DNA of 8,660 nucleotides from JBHJOF01 sp050330055 (lineage in GTDB: Bacteria > Pseudomonadota > Alphaproteobacteria > Kiloniellales > JAKSDN01): the NCBI GenBank assembly GCA_050330055.1, contig JBHJOF010000354.1, positions 1 through 8,660 of the forward strand, in the 5' to 3' direction. The position numbers and the translations under genes were made by a program. Shown piece by piece: positions 1 to 5,957 of this stretch. Below the pieces are notes generated by a model. It made no database searches. It saw nothing but the letters and a program-made list of their open reading frames with translations, and had not been told where the DNA came from. The stretch's first letter is position 1. Every line of letters begins with the position of its first letter.

Positions 1-10
1 CACACAGCAC

Positions 11-104
11 TGTCGTCCCGGGGCTTGTCCCCGGGACCCATCATTGCCATTAGCGCGTGGCACGGATGGGCCAATGGGTCCAGGCAACAGGTGCCGGGAC
101 GACA
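11..104. repeat. REP-like extragenic palindrome upstream of parC
   Basis: The ends 11-21 and 94-104 are perfect 11-bp inverted copies (TGTCGTCCCGG / CCGGGACGACA). Inside, 15-23 pairs perfectly with 29-37 as a 9-bp GC-rich hairpin with a 5-nt loop, and 34-41 (GGACCCAT) is an inverted copy of 74-81. The parts are mutually exclusive pairings within one 94-bp unit. Palindromes of this flavour, with a GTCCCGGGG-type arm, are dispersed in many alphaproteobacterial genomes; that statement is from memory of such genomes. It has no coding capacity of note. It could act as a transcription terminator for an upstream gene or be a non-autonomous mobile repeat. Confidence 0.65.
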
Positions 105-127
105 CCGTTCGGTGGGGCAAGGGCGAG

Positions 128-233
128 CCTCTCCTGCCTGAGAGGTGTGAATGTCGTCGCCCAGGAGGCGGCATCCGCCCGGTTCTTGGCGAATCGCCCT
201 GTCCGAACCTACACTCTCTGCTGCCTGAGAGAG
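128..233 (+). promoter_or_regulatory. Structured 5' leader of parC with SD-sequestering hairpin
   Basis: Hairpin 1 pairs CCTCTC (128-133) with GAGAGG (140-145). Hairpin 2 pairs CTCTCT (214-219) with AGAGAG (228-233). Their loops share TGCCTG, so CTGCCTGAGAG occurs twice. The 3' arm of hairpin 2 is the likely Shine-Dalgarno (AGAGAGG, 228-234), 6 nt before the ATG at 241. The 3' arm of hairpin 1 (140-148) can instead pair with 211-218 (ACACTCTC) with one bulged G, which would free the Shine-Dalgarno. Between them lie a tight hairpin 167-171/175-179 (loop CAT) and a two-tier stem, 181-185/205-209 enclosing 188-191/195-198. This looks like a regulatory leader, but it matches no riboswitch class that I can identify, and the promoter is not recognised. 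Confidence 0.45.
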
Positions 234-240
234 GTACCCC

Positions 241-2475
241 ATGAGCCCAGCTTCCCCCCTCGACATTGCCGGCGAGGTGCGCGACGTGCGTCTGGCCGAC
301 GCGCTGGCCGAGCGCTACCTGAGTTACGCGCTCTCCACCATCATGTCGCGCTCGCTGCCCGACGTGCGCGACGGACTGAAGCCGGTGCACCGGCGGCTGC
401 TCTACGCCATGCGCCAGCTCCGCCTCGACCCGAGCCAGGGGTACAAGAAGTCGGCCCGCGTGGTCGGCGACGTGATCGGCAAGTTCCATCCGCACGGCGA
501 GACGTCGATCTACGACGCCCTGGTGCGGCTGGCGCAGGACTTCGCGCTGCGCTATCCGCTGGTCGACGGCCAGGGTAACTACGGTAACATCGACGGCGAT
601 AACGCCGCGGCCATGCGCTACACCGAGGCGCGCCTGACCGAGGTCGCCAGCCTGCTGCTTGAGGGCATCGACGAGGACGCGGTCGACTTCCGCTCGACCT
701 ACGACGGCGAGGGCGACGAGCCGCTGGTGCTGCCGGCCGCCTTCCCGAACCTGCTGGCCAACGGCGCTCAGGGCATCGCCGTCGGCATGGCGACCTCGAT
801 CCCGCCACACAACGCGGCCGAGCTCTGCGACGCCCTGCTGCACCTGATCAAGACGCCCAATGCCACGGTCGACAAGCTGGTCGGCTTCGTGCGCGGGCCC
901 GATTTCCCGACCGGCGGCGTGTTGGTTGAGGCGCCCGAGGCGATCGTCGAGGCCTACCGCACGGGGCGCGGCAGCTTCCGTCTGCGCGCCCGCTGGGAGA
1001 AGGAGACGCTGAAGGGCGGCGGCTACCAGATCGTGGTCACCGAGATCCCCTACCAGGTGCAGAAGTCGCGCCTGATCGAGAAGATCGCCGAGCTGCTCGA
1101 CAACAAGAAGCTCGCCATGCTGGCCGACGTGCGCGACGAGTCGGCGGCCGACGTGCGCCTGGTGCTGGAGCCCAAGAGCCGCAACGTCGAGCCCGAGGTG
1201 CTGATGGAATCGCTGTTCCGTCAGACCGACCTGGAGATCCGCTTCGGCCTCAACCTCAACGTGCTCGATTCCGATCACACGCCGCGCGTGCTGTCGCTGC
1301 GCGAGGCGCTGCAGGCCTTCCTCGACCATCGCCACGAGGTGCTGTGCCGGCGCACCACGCACCGCCTGGAGAAGATCGCCCACCGCCTCGAGGTGCTGGA
1401 CGGCTACCTGGTCGCCTACCTCAACCTCGACGAGGTGATCGCCATCATCCGCGAGTCCGACGAGCCCAAGCCGGCGCTGATGAAGCGCTTCAAGCTGAGC
1501 GAGGTGCAGGCCGAGGCGATCCTCAACATGCGCCTGCGCGCCCTGCGCAAGCTGGAAGAGATCGAGATCCGCAAGGAGCACGAGGCGCTCAGCGCCGAGC
1601 AGGCCGACCTCAAGGATCTGATGAAGAAGGAGGCGCGGCGCTGGCAGGTGATCGGCGAGCAGATTCGCGAGCTGCGCAAGAGCTTCGGCCCCGACACGGA
1701 CTTGGGCCGCCGCCGCACCACCTTGGGCAAGCCGCCCTCCGACGTGGTGATCCCGATCGAGGCGGTGATGGAGCGCGAGCCGGTCACCGTGCTGCTCTCC
1801 TCCAAGGGCTGGATCCGCGCCATGAAGGGGCACGTCGAGGAGCTCGCCAGCGCCAAATACAAGGAAGGCGACCGCGCGCGATTCGCCCTCCACGCCATGA
1901 CCACCGACAAGCTGCTGCTGTTCGCCACCAACGGCCGCTTCTACACGCTGGGCGTCGACAAGCTGCCGGGCGGGCGCGGCTTCGGCGAGCCGGTGCGCCT
2001 GATGGTCGATCTGCCCAATGACCAGGAGATCGTCGCCATGGGCGTCTATCACCCCGAGGTGCAGCTCCTGGTGGCGTCATCCGGCGGCCGCGGCTTCGTC
2101 GTGCCGATGGAGGAGGCGGTCGCGCAGACCAAGAACGGCAAGCAGGTGCTGAACCTGGCTGACGACGAAGAGGCGGCGGCCTGCACGCCGGTCGCAGGCG
2201 ACCACGTGGCGGTCATCGGCGACAACCGCAAGCTGCTGGTCTTCCCGCTGGAGGAGCTGCCGGTCATGGGCCGGGGCCGCGGCGTCATCCTGCAGCGCTA
2301 CAAGGACGGTGGCCTGTCGGATACCAAGACTTTCACCCTGGCGGAGGGCCTGACCTGGGCCGCCGGGGCCGGGCGGGTGCGCACCGAGACCGACCTCAGG
2401 GCCTGGATCGGCAAGCGCGGCCAGTCCGGCCGCCTGCCACCCACGGGCTTCCCCAAGTCCAACAAGTTCGCGTGA
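241..2475 (+). CDS. parC: DNA topoisomerase IV subunit A (ParC)
   Basis: This is the DNA-breaking/rejoining subunit of topoisomerase IV, which decatenates daughter chromosomes in the cytoplasm together with ParE. It is 744 aa, close to the 752 aa of E. coli ParC, so full length. The N-terminal winged-helix region carries the GyrA/ParC signature (LPDVRDGLKPVHRR, residues 39-52), the quinolone-determining region GKFHPHGETSIYD (80-92) and the catalytic tyrosine in AAMRYTEARL (Tyr127, with Arg126). The tower and dimerisation coil follow (around 365-480, including QAEAILNMRLRAL). The C-terminal part from about 505 is a short ParC-type beta-pinwheel with KLPGGRGFGEP and no full GyrA box, which favours ParC over GyrA. 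The start ATG follows AGAGAGG by 6 nt. parE is not in the window. Control may come from the leader hairpin that covers the ribosome site. Product assignment is secure. Confidence 0.97.
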   Translation: MSPASPLDIAGEVRDVRLADALAERYLSYALSTIMSRSLPDVRDGLKPVHRRLLYAMRQLRLDPSQGYKKSARVVGDVIGKFHPHGETSIYDALVRLAQDFALRYPLVDGQGNYGNIDGDNAAAMRYTEARLTEVASLLLEGIDEDAVDFRSTYDGEGDEPLVLPAAFPNLLANGAQGIAVGMATSIPPHNAAELCDALLHLIKTPNATVDKLVGFVRGPDFPTGGVLVEAPEAIVEAYRTGRGSFRLRARWEKETLKGGGYQIVVTEIPYQVQKSRLIEKIAELLDNKKLAMLADVRDESAADVRLVLEPKSRNVEPEVLMESLFRQTDLEIRFGLNLNVLDSDHTPRVLSLREALQAFLDHRHEVLCRRTTHRLEKIAHRLEVLDGYLVAYLNLDEVIAIIRESDEPKPALMKRFKLSEVQAEAILNMRLRALRKLEEIEIRKEHEALSAEQADLKDLMKKEARRWQVIGEQIRELRKSFGPDTDLGRRRTTLGKPPSDVVIPIEAVMEREPVTVLLSSKGWIRAMKGHVEELASAKYKEGDRARFALHAMTTDKLLLFATNGRFYTLGVDKLPGGRGFGEPVRLMVDLPNDQEIVAMGVYHPEVQLLVASSGGRGFVVPMEEAVAQTKNGKQVLNLADDEEAAACTPVAGDHVAVIGDNRKLLVFPLEELPVMGRGRGVILQRYKDGGLSDTKTFTLAEGLTWAAGAGRVRTETDLRAWIGKRGQSGRLPPTGFPKSNKFA

Positions 2476-2508
2476 GTGCTCTGGCTTCAACCAGTCTGCT
2501 GCCGGGGA

Positions 2509-2666
2509 TTCACCCTCACCCTCCCAAGCGCCCTTCGGCCGCTTGGGCCCCTCCCTCTCCCCTCGAGGGAGAGGGAAAAAGGGCGTAGCGGCAATAGCTT
2601 ACCCTCTCCCTCGGAGGGGAGAGGGAGGGGCCCGCGCGCGTCAGCGCGTGGGAGGGTGAGGGTGAA
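2509..2666. repeat. 158-bp composite inverted-repeat element
   Basis: The outer ends 2509-2526 and 2649-2666 are perfect 18-bp inverted copies (TTCACCCTCACCCTCCCA and its complement). Inside are three perfect hairpins: 2523-2530/2540-2547 (CCCAAGCG), 2553-2561/2567-2575 and 2602-2610/2617-2625, the last two with the same CCCTCTCCC arm. A further GC-rich hairpin sits at about 2633-2648 (CGCGC/GCGCG). Short open frames cross it on both strands, but they are simply the palindrome read through. The element begins 34 bp after the parC stop and could end parC transcription in either direction. Its architecture resembles dispersed extragenic repeats seen in many alphaproteobacteria; it carries no transposase. 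Confidence 0.75.
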
Positions 2667-2870
2667 AAATGAGTCGCCAGCATCAGCATGTGGAACCATA
2701 TGGATAACCGCATGTGTTTGCTGTGAACGCGCTCCGCGTGCCAGTCGAGTCCCTCCGCCCTGAGTCAAACGGCAAATCTGCTGGTCAAGCGGGGGCGGCT
2801 TCGTTACAAGCTGGACCGCAAGAAACGGGAAAAAATCAGCAACGAACGGGCAGGCTTCAACAACGGGGGA
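2667..2870 (+). promoter_or_regulatory. Upstream region of the TRAP operon with possible operator
   Basis: This is the rest of the 395-bp gap between parC and dctQ. It holds an 8-bp palindrome CCATATGG (2696-2703) flanked by direct copies of GCATGTG (2686-2692 and 2710-2716), an arrangement that could bind a dimeric repressor or activator of the transporter genes. No convincing -35/-10 pair is visible. From 2727 the dctQ frame stays open without any ATG, GTG or TTG before 2871. The regulatory role is inference. Confidence 0.25.
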
Positions 2871-3419
2871 TTGGTGTCCGCGCTGGAACGCTTTGTTCGC
2901 GCCATTGACAGCCTGAACGACAAGATCGGCCGCGCCATCGCTTGGCTGACGCTAGCCATGGTGCTGATCACCTTCACCGTGGTCGTGCTGCGCTACGTCT
3001 ATGCCATCGGCTGGGTCTGGCTGCAGGAATCCTACGTCTGGCTGCACGGCATCGTCTTCATGGTCGGGGCCGGCTATACGCTGTTGCACGACGGCCATGT
3101 GCGGGTCGACGTGCTCTACCGGCCGCGCGGCCATCGCTACAAGGCGGTGATCGACCTGCTGGGCTCGCTGCTGCTGCTCATGCCGCTGATCGCCATTGTT
3201 TCCTTCGTCTCCTACGACTACGTGGTCGATTCCTGGGTCCGGCTCGAGCAATCGCGCGAGGCCGGCGGCATGCCGGGCCTTTTCCTGCTGAAATCGGTGA
3301 TCCTCGTGTTCTGCGCTCTGCTCGGGTTGCAGGGCCTGGCGCTGGCGGCGCGCAGTGTGCTGGTGCTCTCCGGGCATCCGGAGTTCGTGCCGCAGCAAGA
3401 GAAGCTGGACGGGGTCTAG
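2871..3419 (+). CDS. dctQ: TRAP transporter small permease subunit (DctQ/FcbT2-like)
   Basis: This is the small membrane subunit of a tripartite ATP-independent periplasmic transporter, which works with DctM in the inner membrane to drive solute uptake by an ion gradient. It is 182 aa with four hydrophobic segments (about 23-43, 56-72, 93-115 and 136-162). The conserved family features include Gln-Glu-Ser (52-54) before helix 2 and HVRVDV (76-81). The sequence style fits the mannitol/chloroaromatic subfamily (COG4665). The start is uncertain. TTG at 2871 or GTG at 2874 are the only plausible codons: upstream the frame is open to 2727 without a usual start, and the next ATG lies inside helix 1. 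The GGGGGA at 2865-2870 is too close to be a normal ribosome site. dctM begins 3 nt after its stop, so the two are co-transcribed. The substrate cannot be told from this subunit. Confidence 0.88.
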   Translation: MVSALERFVRAIDSLNDKIGRAIAWLTLAMVLITFTVVVLRYVYAIGWVWLQESYVWLHGIVFMVGAGYTLLHDGHVRVDVLYRPRGHRYKAVIDLLGSLLLLMPLIAIVSFVSYDYVVDSWVRLEQSREAGGMPGLFLLKSVILVFCALLGLQGLALAARSVLVLSGHPEFVPQQEKLDGV

Positions 3420-3422
3420 GCA

Positions 3423-4997
3423 ATGGATCCGGCGCTCCTCGGCGAAGCCCTCAGCCTGGTCATGTTCGCGACCGCCTGCGTCGTGCTGATCCTCGGCTAT
3501 CCGGTCGCCTTCACCCTGGCTGGCGTAGCACTCGCCTTCGCCTTTCTCGGACTGTCGCTCGGCATCTTCGACCTGCGTCTGATGGGCGGCCTGGCCTCGC
3601 GCTACTTCGGCGTCATGGTCAACGAGCTGCTGGTCGCGGTGCCGCTCTTCGTCTTCATGGGCGTCATGCTGGAGCGATCGCGCATCGCCGAGCAGCTCTT
3701 GGAGACCATGGGCCTGATGTTCGGCCGGCTGCGCGGCGGTCTCGGCCTCTCGGTGATCTTCGTCGGCATGCTGCTGGCCGCCTCGACCGGCATCGTCGGC
3801 GCCACCGTGGTGACCATGGGCCTATTGTCGCTGCCGACCATGCTGAAGGCCGGCTACGACCCCAAGATCGCCTGCGGCACGATCTGCGCCTCGGGCACGC
3901 TCGGTCAGATCATCCCGCCCTCGATCGTGCTGGTGCTGCTGGGCGACATCCTGCAGGGGGCCAACACCCAGGCACAGCTTGCGCTCGGCAATTTTGCGCC
4001 CGAGCCGGTCTCGGTGATCGACCTCTTCGCCGGCGCTTTTCTGCCCGGCATGATGTTGGTCGGCCTCTACATGGTCTGGGTCATGCTGACCGCGGCGCTG
4101 CGCCCCAAGGCCTGCCCGGCGCTGGTCGACAGCGGCGAGCAGGGGGCGCTGGGCCCGCGCATCCTGCGCGTCCTGGTGCCGCCGGCGGCGCTCATCGTGC
4201 TGGTGCTGGGCTCGATCCTGATCGGCGCCGCGACGCCGACCGAGGCCGCCGCCATGGGCTCCATCGGCGCCCTGCTGCTGGCCGGCCGCGCCGCGATGCC
4301 GGACAAGCCCTGGCCGGTCTACGTCGGTGGCATTTGCCTGCTCGCCCTGGTGCCGCTGGTTACCCAGTTCGACCTGCGCATGCAGCGGACCTATGTGCCC
4401 CTGGGTGACGTGGTGGCGGCGGTCGTGGCGGGGGCCTGCATCCTCGCCCTGGTGATCGGGGTCGCTGCCAGCCTGCGGCGCGTTCAGGCCAGCGGCATCC
4501 TGAGCGAGGTCATGCAGGCCACGGTCAAGATCTCCTCGATGGTCTTCGTCATCCTGCTCGGCGCCTCTGTGTTCAGCTTGGTGTTCCGCGGCCTGGGCGG
4601 CGAGAAGATCGTCTCCGACGTGCTGAACAGCATGCCCGGCGGCCCCTTCGGCGCCATGTTCGTGGTCATGGCCCTGATGTTCGTCATGGGCTTCTTCCTC
4701 GACTTCATCGAGATCGTCTTCGTGGTGGTGCCGATCGTCGGGCCGATCCTGCTTGCCATGGGGCTCGATCCGATCTGGCTCGGCGTGATGATCGCGGTCA
4801 ACCTGCAGACCAGCTTCCTGACGCCGCCCTTCGGCTTCGCGCTGTTCTACCTGCGCGGCGTGGCGCCGGACAGCATCACAACCATGCACATCTACCGCGG
4901 CATCGTGCCCTTCGTCGCCATCCAGATCATCGGGCTCTGCATGATCGCCCTGATGCCCGAGCTCGCTACCTGGCTGCCGCGGGCGCTGTTCAACTGA
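3423..4997 (+). CDS. dctM: TRAP transporter large permease subunit (DctM/FcbT3-like)
   Basis: This is the large, transport-catalysing membrane subunit of the TRAP system, thought to carry solute and co-transported sodium through an elevator mechanism. Family landmarks are VPLFVFMGVMLERS (73-86), the hairpin motif GTLGQIIPPS (158-167), GAATPTEAAAMG (268-279), FVMGFFLDFIEIVF (420-433) and QTSFLTPPFGFALFY (462-476). It is 524 aa, against roughly 430 aa for classical DctM. The extra length is mainly a stretch at about 288-355 with two more hydrophobic segments (about 300-314 and 330-349), between the TPTEAAA helix and the next conserved helix. Longer large subunits fit the mannitol/chloroaromatic subfamily (COG4664). 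It follows dctQ by 3 nt, so translation is probably coupled. No gene for the periplasmic binding protein DctP lies on either side, which leaves the substrate open. Transcription probably stops in the hairpins after 5123. Confidence 0.93.
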   Translation: MDPALLGEALSLVMFATACVVLILGYPVAFTLAGVALAFAFLGLSLGIFDLRLMGGLASRYFGVMVNELLVAVPLFVFMGVMLERSRIAEQLLETMGLMFGRLRGGLGLSVIFVGMLLAASTGIVGATVVTMGLLSLPTMLKAGYDPKIACGTICASGTLGQIIPPSIVLVLLGDILQGANTQAQLALGNFAPEPVSVIDLFAGAFLPGMMLVGLYMVWVMLTAALRPKACPALVDSGEQGALGPRILRVLVPPAALIVLVLGSILIGAATPTEAAAMGSIGALLLAGRAAMPDKPWPVYVGGICLLALVPLVTQFDLRMQRTYVPLGDVVAAVVAGACILALVIGVAASLRRVQASGILSEVMQATVKISSMVFVILLGASVFSLVFRGLGGEKIVSDVLNSMPGGPFGAMFVVMALMFVMGFFLDFIEIVFVVVPIVGPILLAMGLDPIWLGVMIAVNLQTSFLTPPFGFALFYLRGVAPDSITTMHIYRGIVPFVAIQIIGLCMIALMPELATWLPRALFN

Positions 4998-5122
4998 CGG
5001 CACGGGCAGCTTTCGTTCTTCCGGCGCCTCGATGGCCACGTCGGTGACCGGGAGATGCCGGCCGCGCGCGAGGTGTGAATCCTGTAGCCCTGGCGTCGGG
5101 GGCGCTTTGGCGGCACAGCAAA

Positions 5123-5150
5123 GGGCCGGCGGAGAAGCCCCCGCCGGCCC
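5123..5150 (+). terminator. GC-rich terminator-like hairpin after dctM
   Basis: GGGCCGGCGG (5123-5132) pairs perfectly with CCGCCGGCCC (5141-5150) around an 8-nt loop, 125 bp after the dctM stop. It is preceded by AAA and followed by GATCCGTT, so there is no proper U-run. The arm and the following GATCC recur at 8630-8660 after the DUF899 gene, which supports a shared role as a transcription-end hairpin. It lies between converging genes and could serve both. Confidence 0.6.
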
Positions 5151-5165
5151 GATCCGTTCAGTCTC

Positions 5166-5270
5166 TAGAGCATTTTCAGGCGAAGTGGAATCCGGTTCGC
5201 CGTCCGAAAATGCGACCAATCAAGAAGTTATAGAGCATGATCCGATTCAATCGGATCGGATCATGCTCTA
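5166..5270. repeat. Dispersed two-hairpin repeat (TAGAGCAT... type)
   Basis: Both halves start with TAGAGCAT (5166-5173 and 5231-5238). In the left half GCATTTTC (5170-5177) pairs with GAAAATGC (5206-5213), and inside it GGCGAA (5179-5184) with TTCGCC (5196-5201). In the right half 5231-5246 is a perfect 16-bp inverted copy of 5255-5270 with an 8-nt loop. Elements beginning TAGAGCAT and ending ATGCTCTA are widely dispersed in Rhizobiales and relatives; I know this from memory and ran no search. Its right end overlaps the stop codon of the minus-strand propeller gene. It lies between two converging genes, where its strong hairpin may also stop transcription. Confidence 0.75.
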
Positions 5271-5924
5271 GCGGCTGCCGGCTGCCGAGCCTCGCCTGGG
5301 CCGGCGCACGGCTCTCACCTTGCCGCTGTCTCCGCCGCCGCAGAAGAACTGATCGCCGCCATCGGACTCGAGACCCGATACGCCCATGCCAGGCGGCATC
5401 TCGAGCCGCTCCAGCACCTCTCCGGTCTGAGGGTCGACTCGCCTCAAATCGCTCTCCTTGCCTTCCCAGGAGCCGTGCCAGAGCTCGCCGTCGACCCAGG
5501 TGACGCCCGTGACGAAGCGGCTGGTCGCGATGGTGCGAAGAATCGCCCCCGTTACGGGGTCGACTTGATGGATCTTGCGGTCCCGATACTGCGCCACCCA
5601 GAGCGTTCCTTCGGCCCAGGCGAGCCCCGAGTCACCGCCGCCGCCGGGCGCCGGGATCGTGGCGAGCACACGGCCGGTCTTCGGATCGATCGTCTGGATG
5701 CGATCCTCGGCGATCTGAAAAAGGTGCTGGCCGTCGAAGGCCGTTCCCGCGTGCGCGGCGACATCGAGCGAGCGCAGCGTCTTCCCGCTCGCCGGATCGA
5801 GGGCGTTCAGCCTGTCTCCGGACGCAAACCAGACCTGCTGACCGTCAAAGCTAACCCCATGTACCTGGTCGACGCCCGGAAAGGGCCCGTACTCACGGAT
5901 GATTTCGGCTGCAGCTCGTTTCAT
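5268..5924 (-). CDS. Small beta-propeller protein (glutamine cyclotransferase/PQQ-like fold)
   Basis: With the start at 5924 the protein is 218 aa. It is built from about five blade-like repeats of roughly 40 aa, each with a DG-x-x-hydrophobic-W/F strand followed by a DP-x-(S/T)-G turn: LDPASGKTL, IDPKTGRVL, VDPVTGAIL, VDPQTGEVL. This is typical of YVTN, PQQ and glutaminyl-cyclotransferase-like propellers. No signal peptide or membrane helix is seen, so it is probably cytoplasmic. The ATG at 5924 is preceded by AAGGGTG at good spacing; an in-frame ATG at 5948 would add eight residues and remains possible. It lies just behind the regulator gene (9-33 nt gap), so the two are likely one transcript. 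The C-terminal tail (VRRPRRGSAAGSR) is basic and its TAG stop is the edge of a dispersed repeat, so the natural end may have been altered. Enzyme activity cannot be claimed; a binding or scaffold role is equally possible. Confidence 0.8.
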   Translation of the reverse strand: MKRAAAEIIREYGPFPGVDQVHGVSFDGQQVWFASGDRLNALDPASGKTLRSLDVAAHAGTAFDGQHLFQIAEDRIQTIDPKTGRVLATIPAPGGGGDSGLAWAEGTLWVAQYRDRKIHQVDPVTGAILRTIATSRFVTGVTWVDGELWHGSWEGKESDLRRVDPQTGEVLERLEMPPGMGVSGLESDGGDQFFCGGGDSGKVRAVRRPRRGSAAGSR

Positions 5925-5957
5925 GCTTTCACCCTTGTTTCTCACCATGCCGCCAAC

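Noticed and set aside
120..240. Glycine riboswitch on the minus strand
   Set aside because: CTCTCAGGCA is present twice, but the conserved CCGAAGGGGCAA core is missing and no minus-strand target gene is visible.
120..240. 6S RNA gene
   Set aside because: A short minus-strand match in memory to GCGACGACA...TTCAC of E. coli 6S RNA, but the closing stem and central bubble could not be laid out convincingly.
57..578. Plus-strand frame across the parC leader and start
   Set aside because: Arg/Ala-rich product with no motif; it runs through a palindromic repeat and then overlaps parC out of frame.
2476..2768. Short open frames on both strands after parC
   Set aside because: They are translations of the 158-bp palindromic repeat (the two strands give mirror-like peptides), with no ribosome site.
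2942..4408. 488-codon plus-strand frame over dctQ and dctM
   Set aside because: Arg/Ala/Gly-rich translation typical of a shifted frame in GC-rich DNA; it overlaps two well-supported membrane proteins.
3822..5219. 465-codon open frame on the minus strand over dctM
   Set aside because: It is the shadow of a high-GC gene: His/Asp/Gln-rich low-complexity translation, no family features, and dctM on the other strand has clear motifs.
5166..5270. Insertion sequence or CRISPR remnant
   Set aside because: No transposase, no target duplication and no regular repeat-spacer spacing; it is two linked hairpins of a dispersed repeat.
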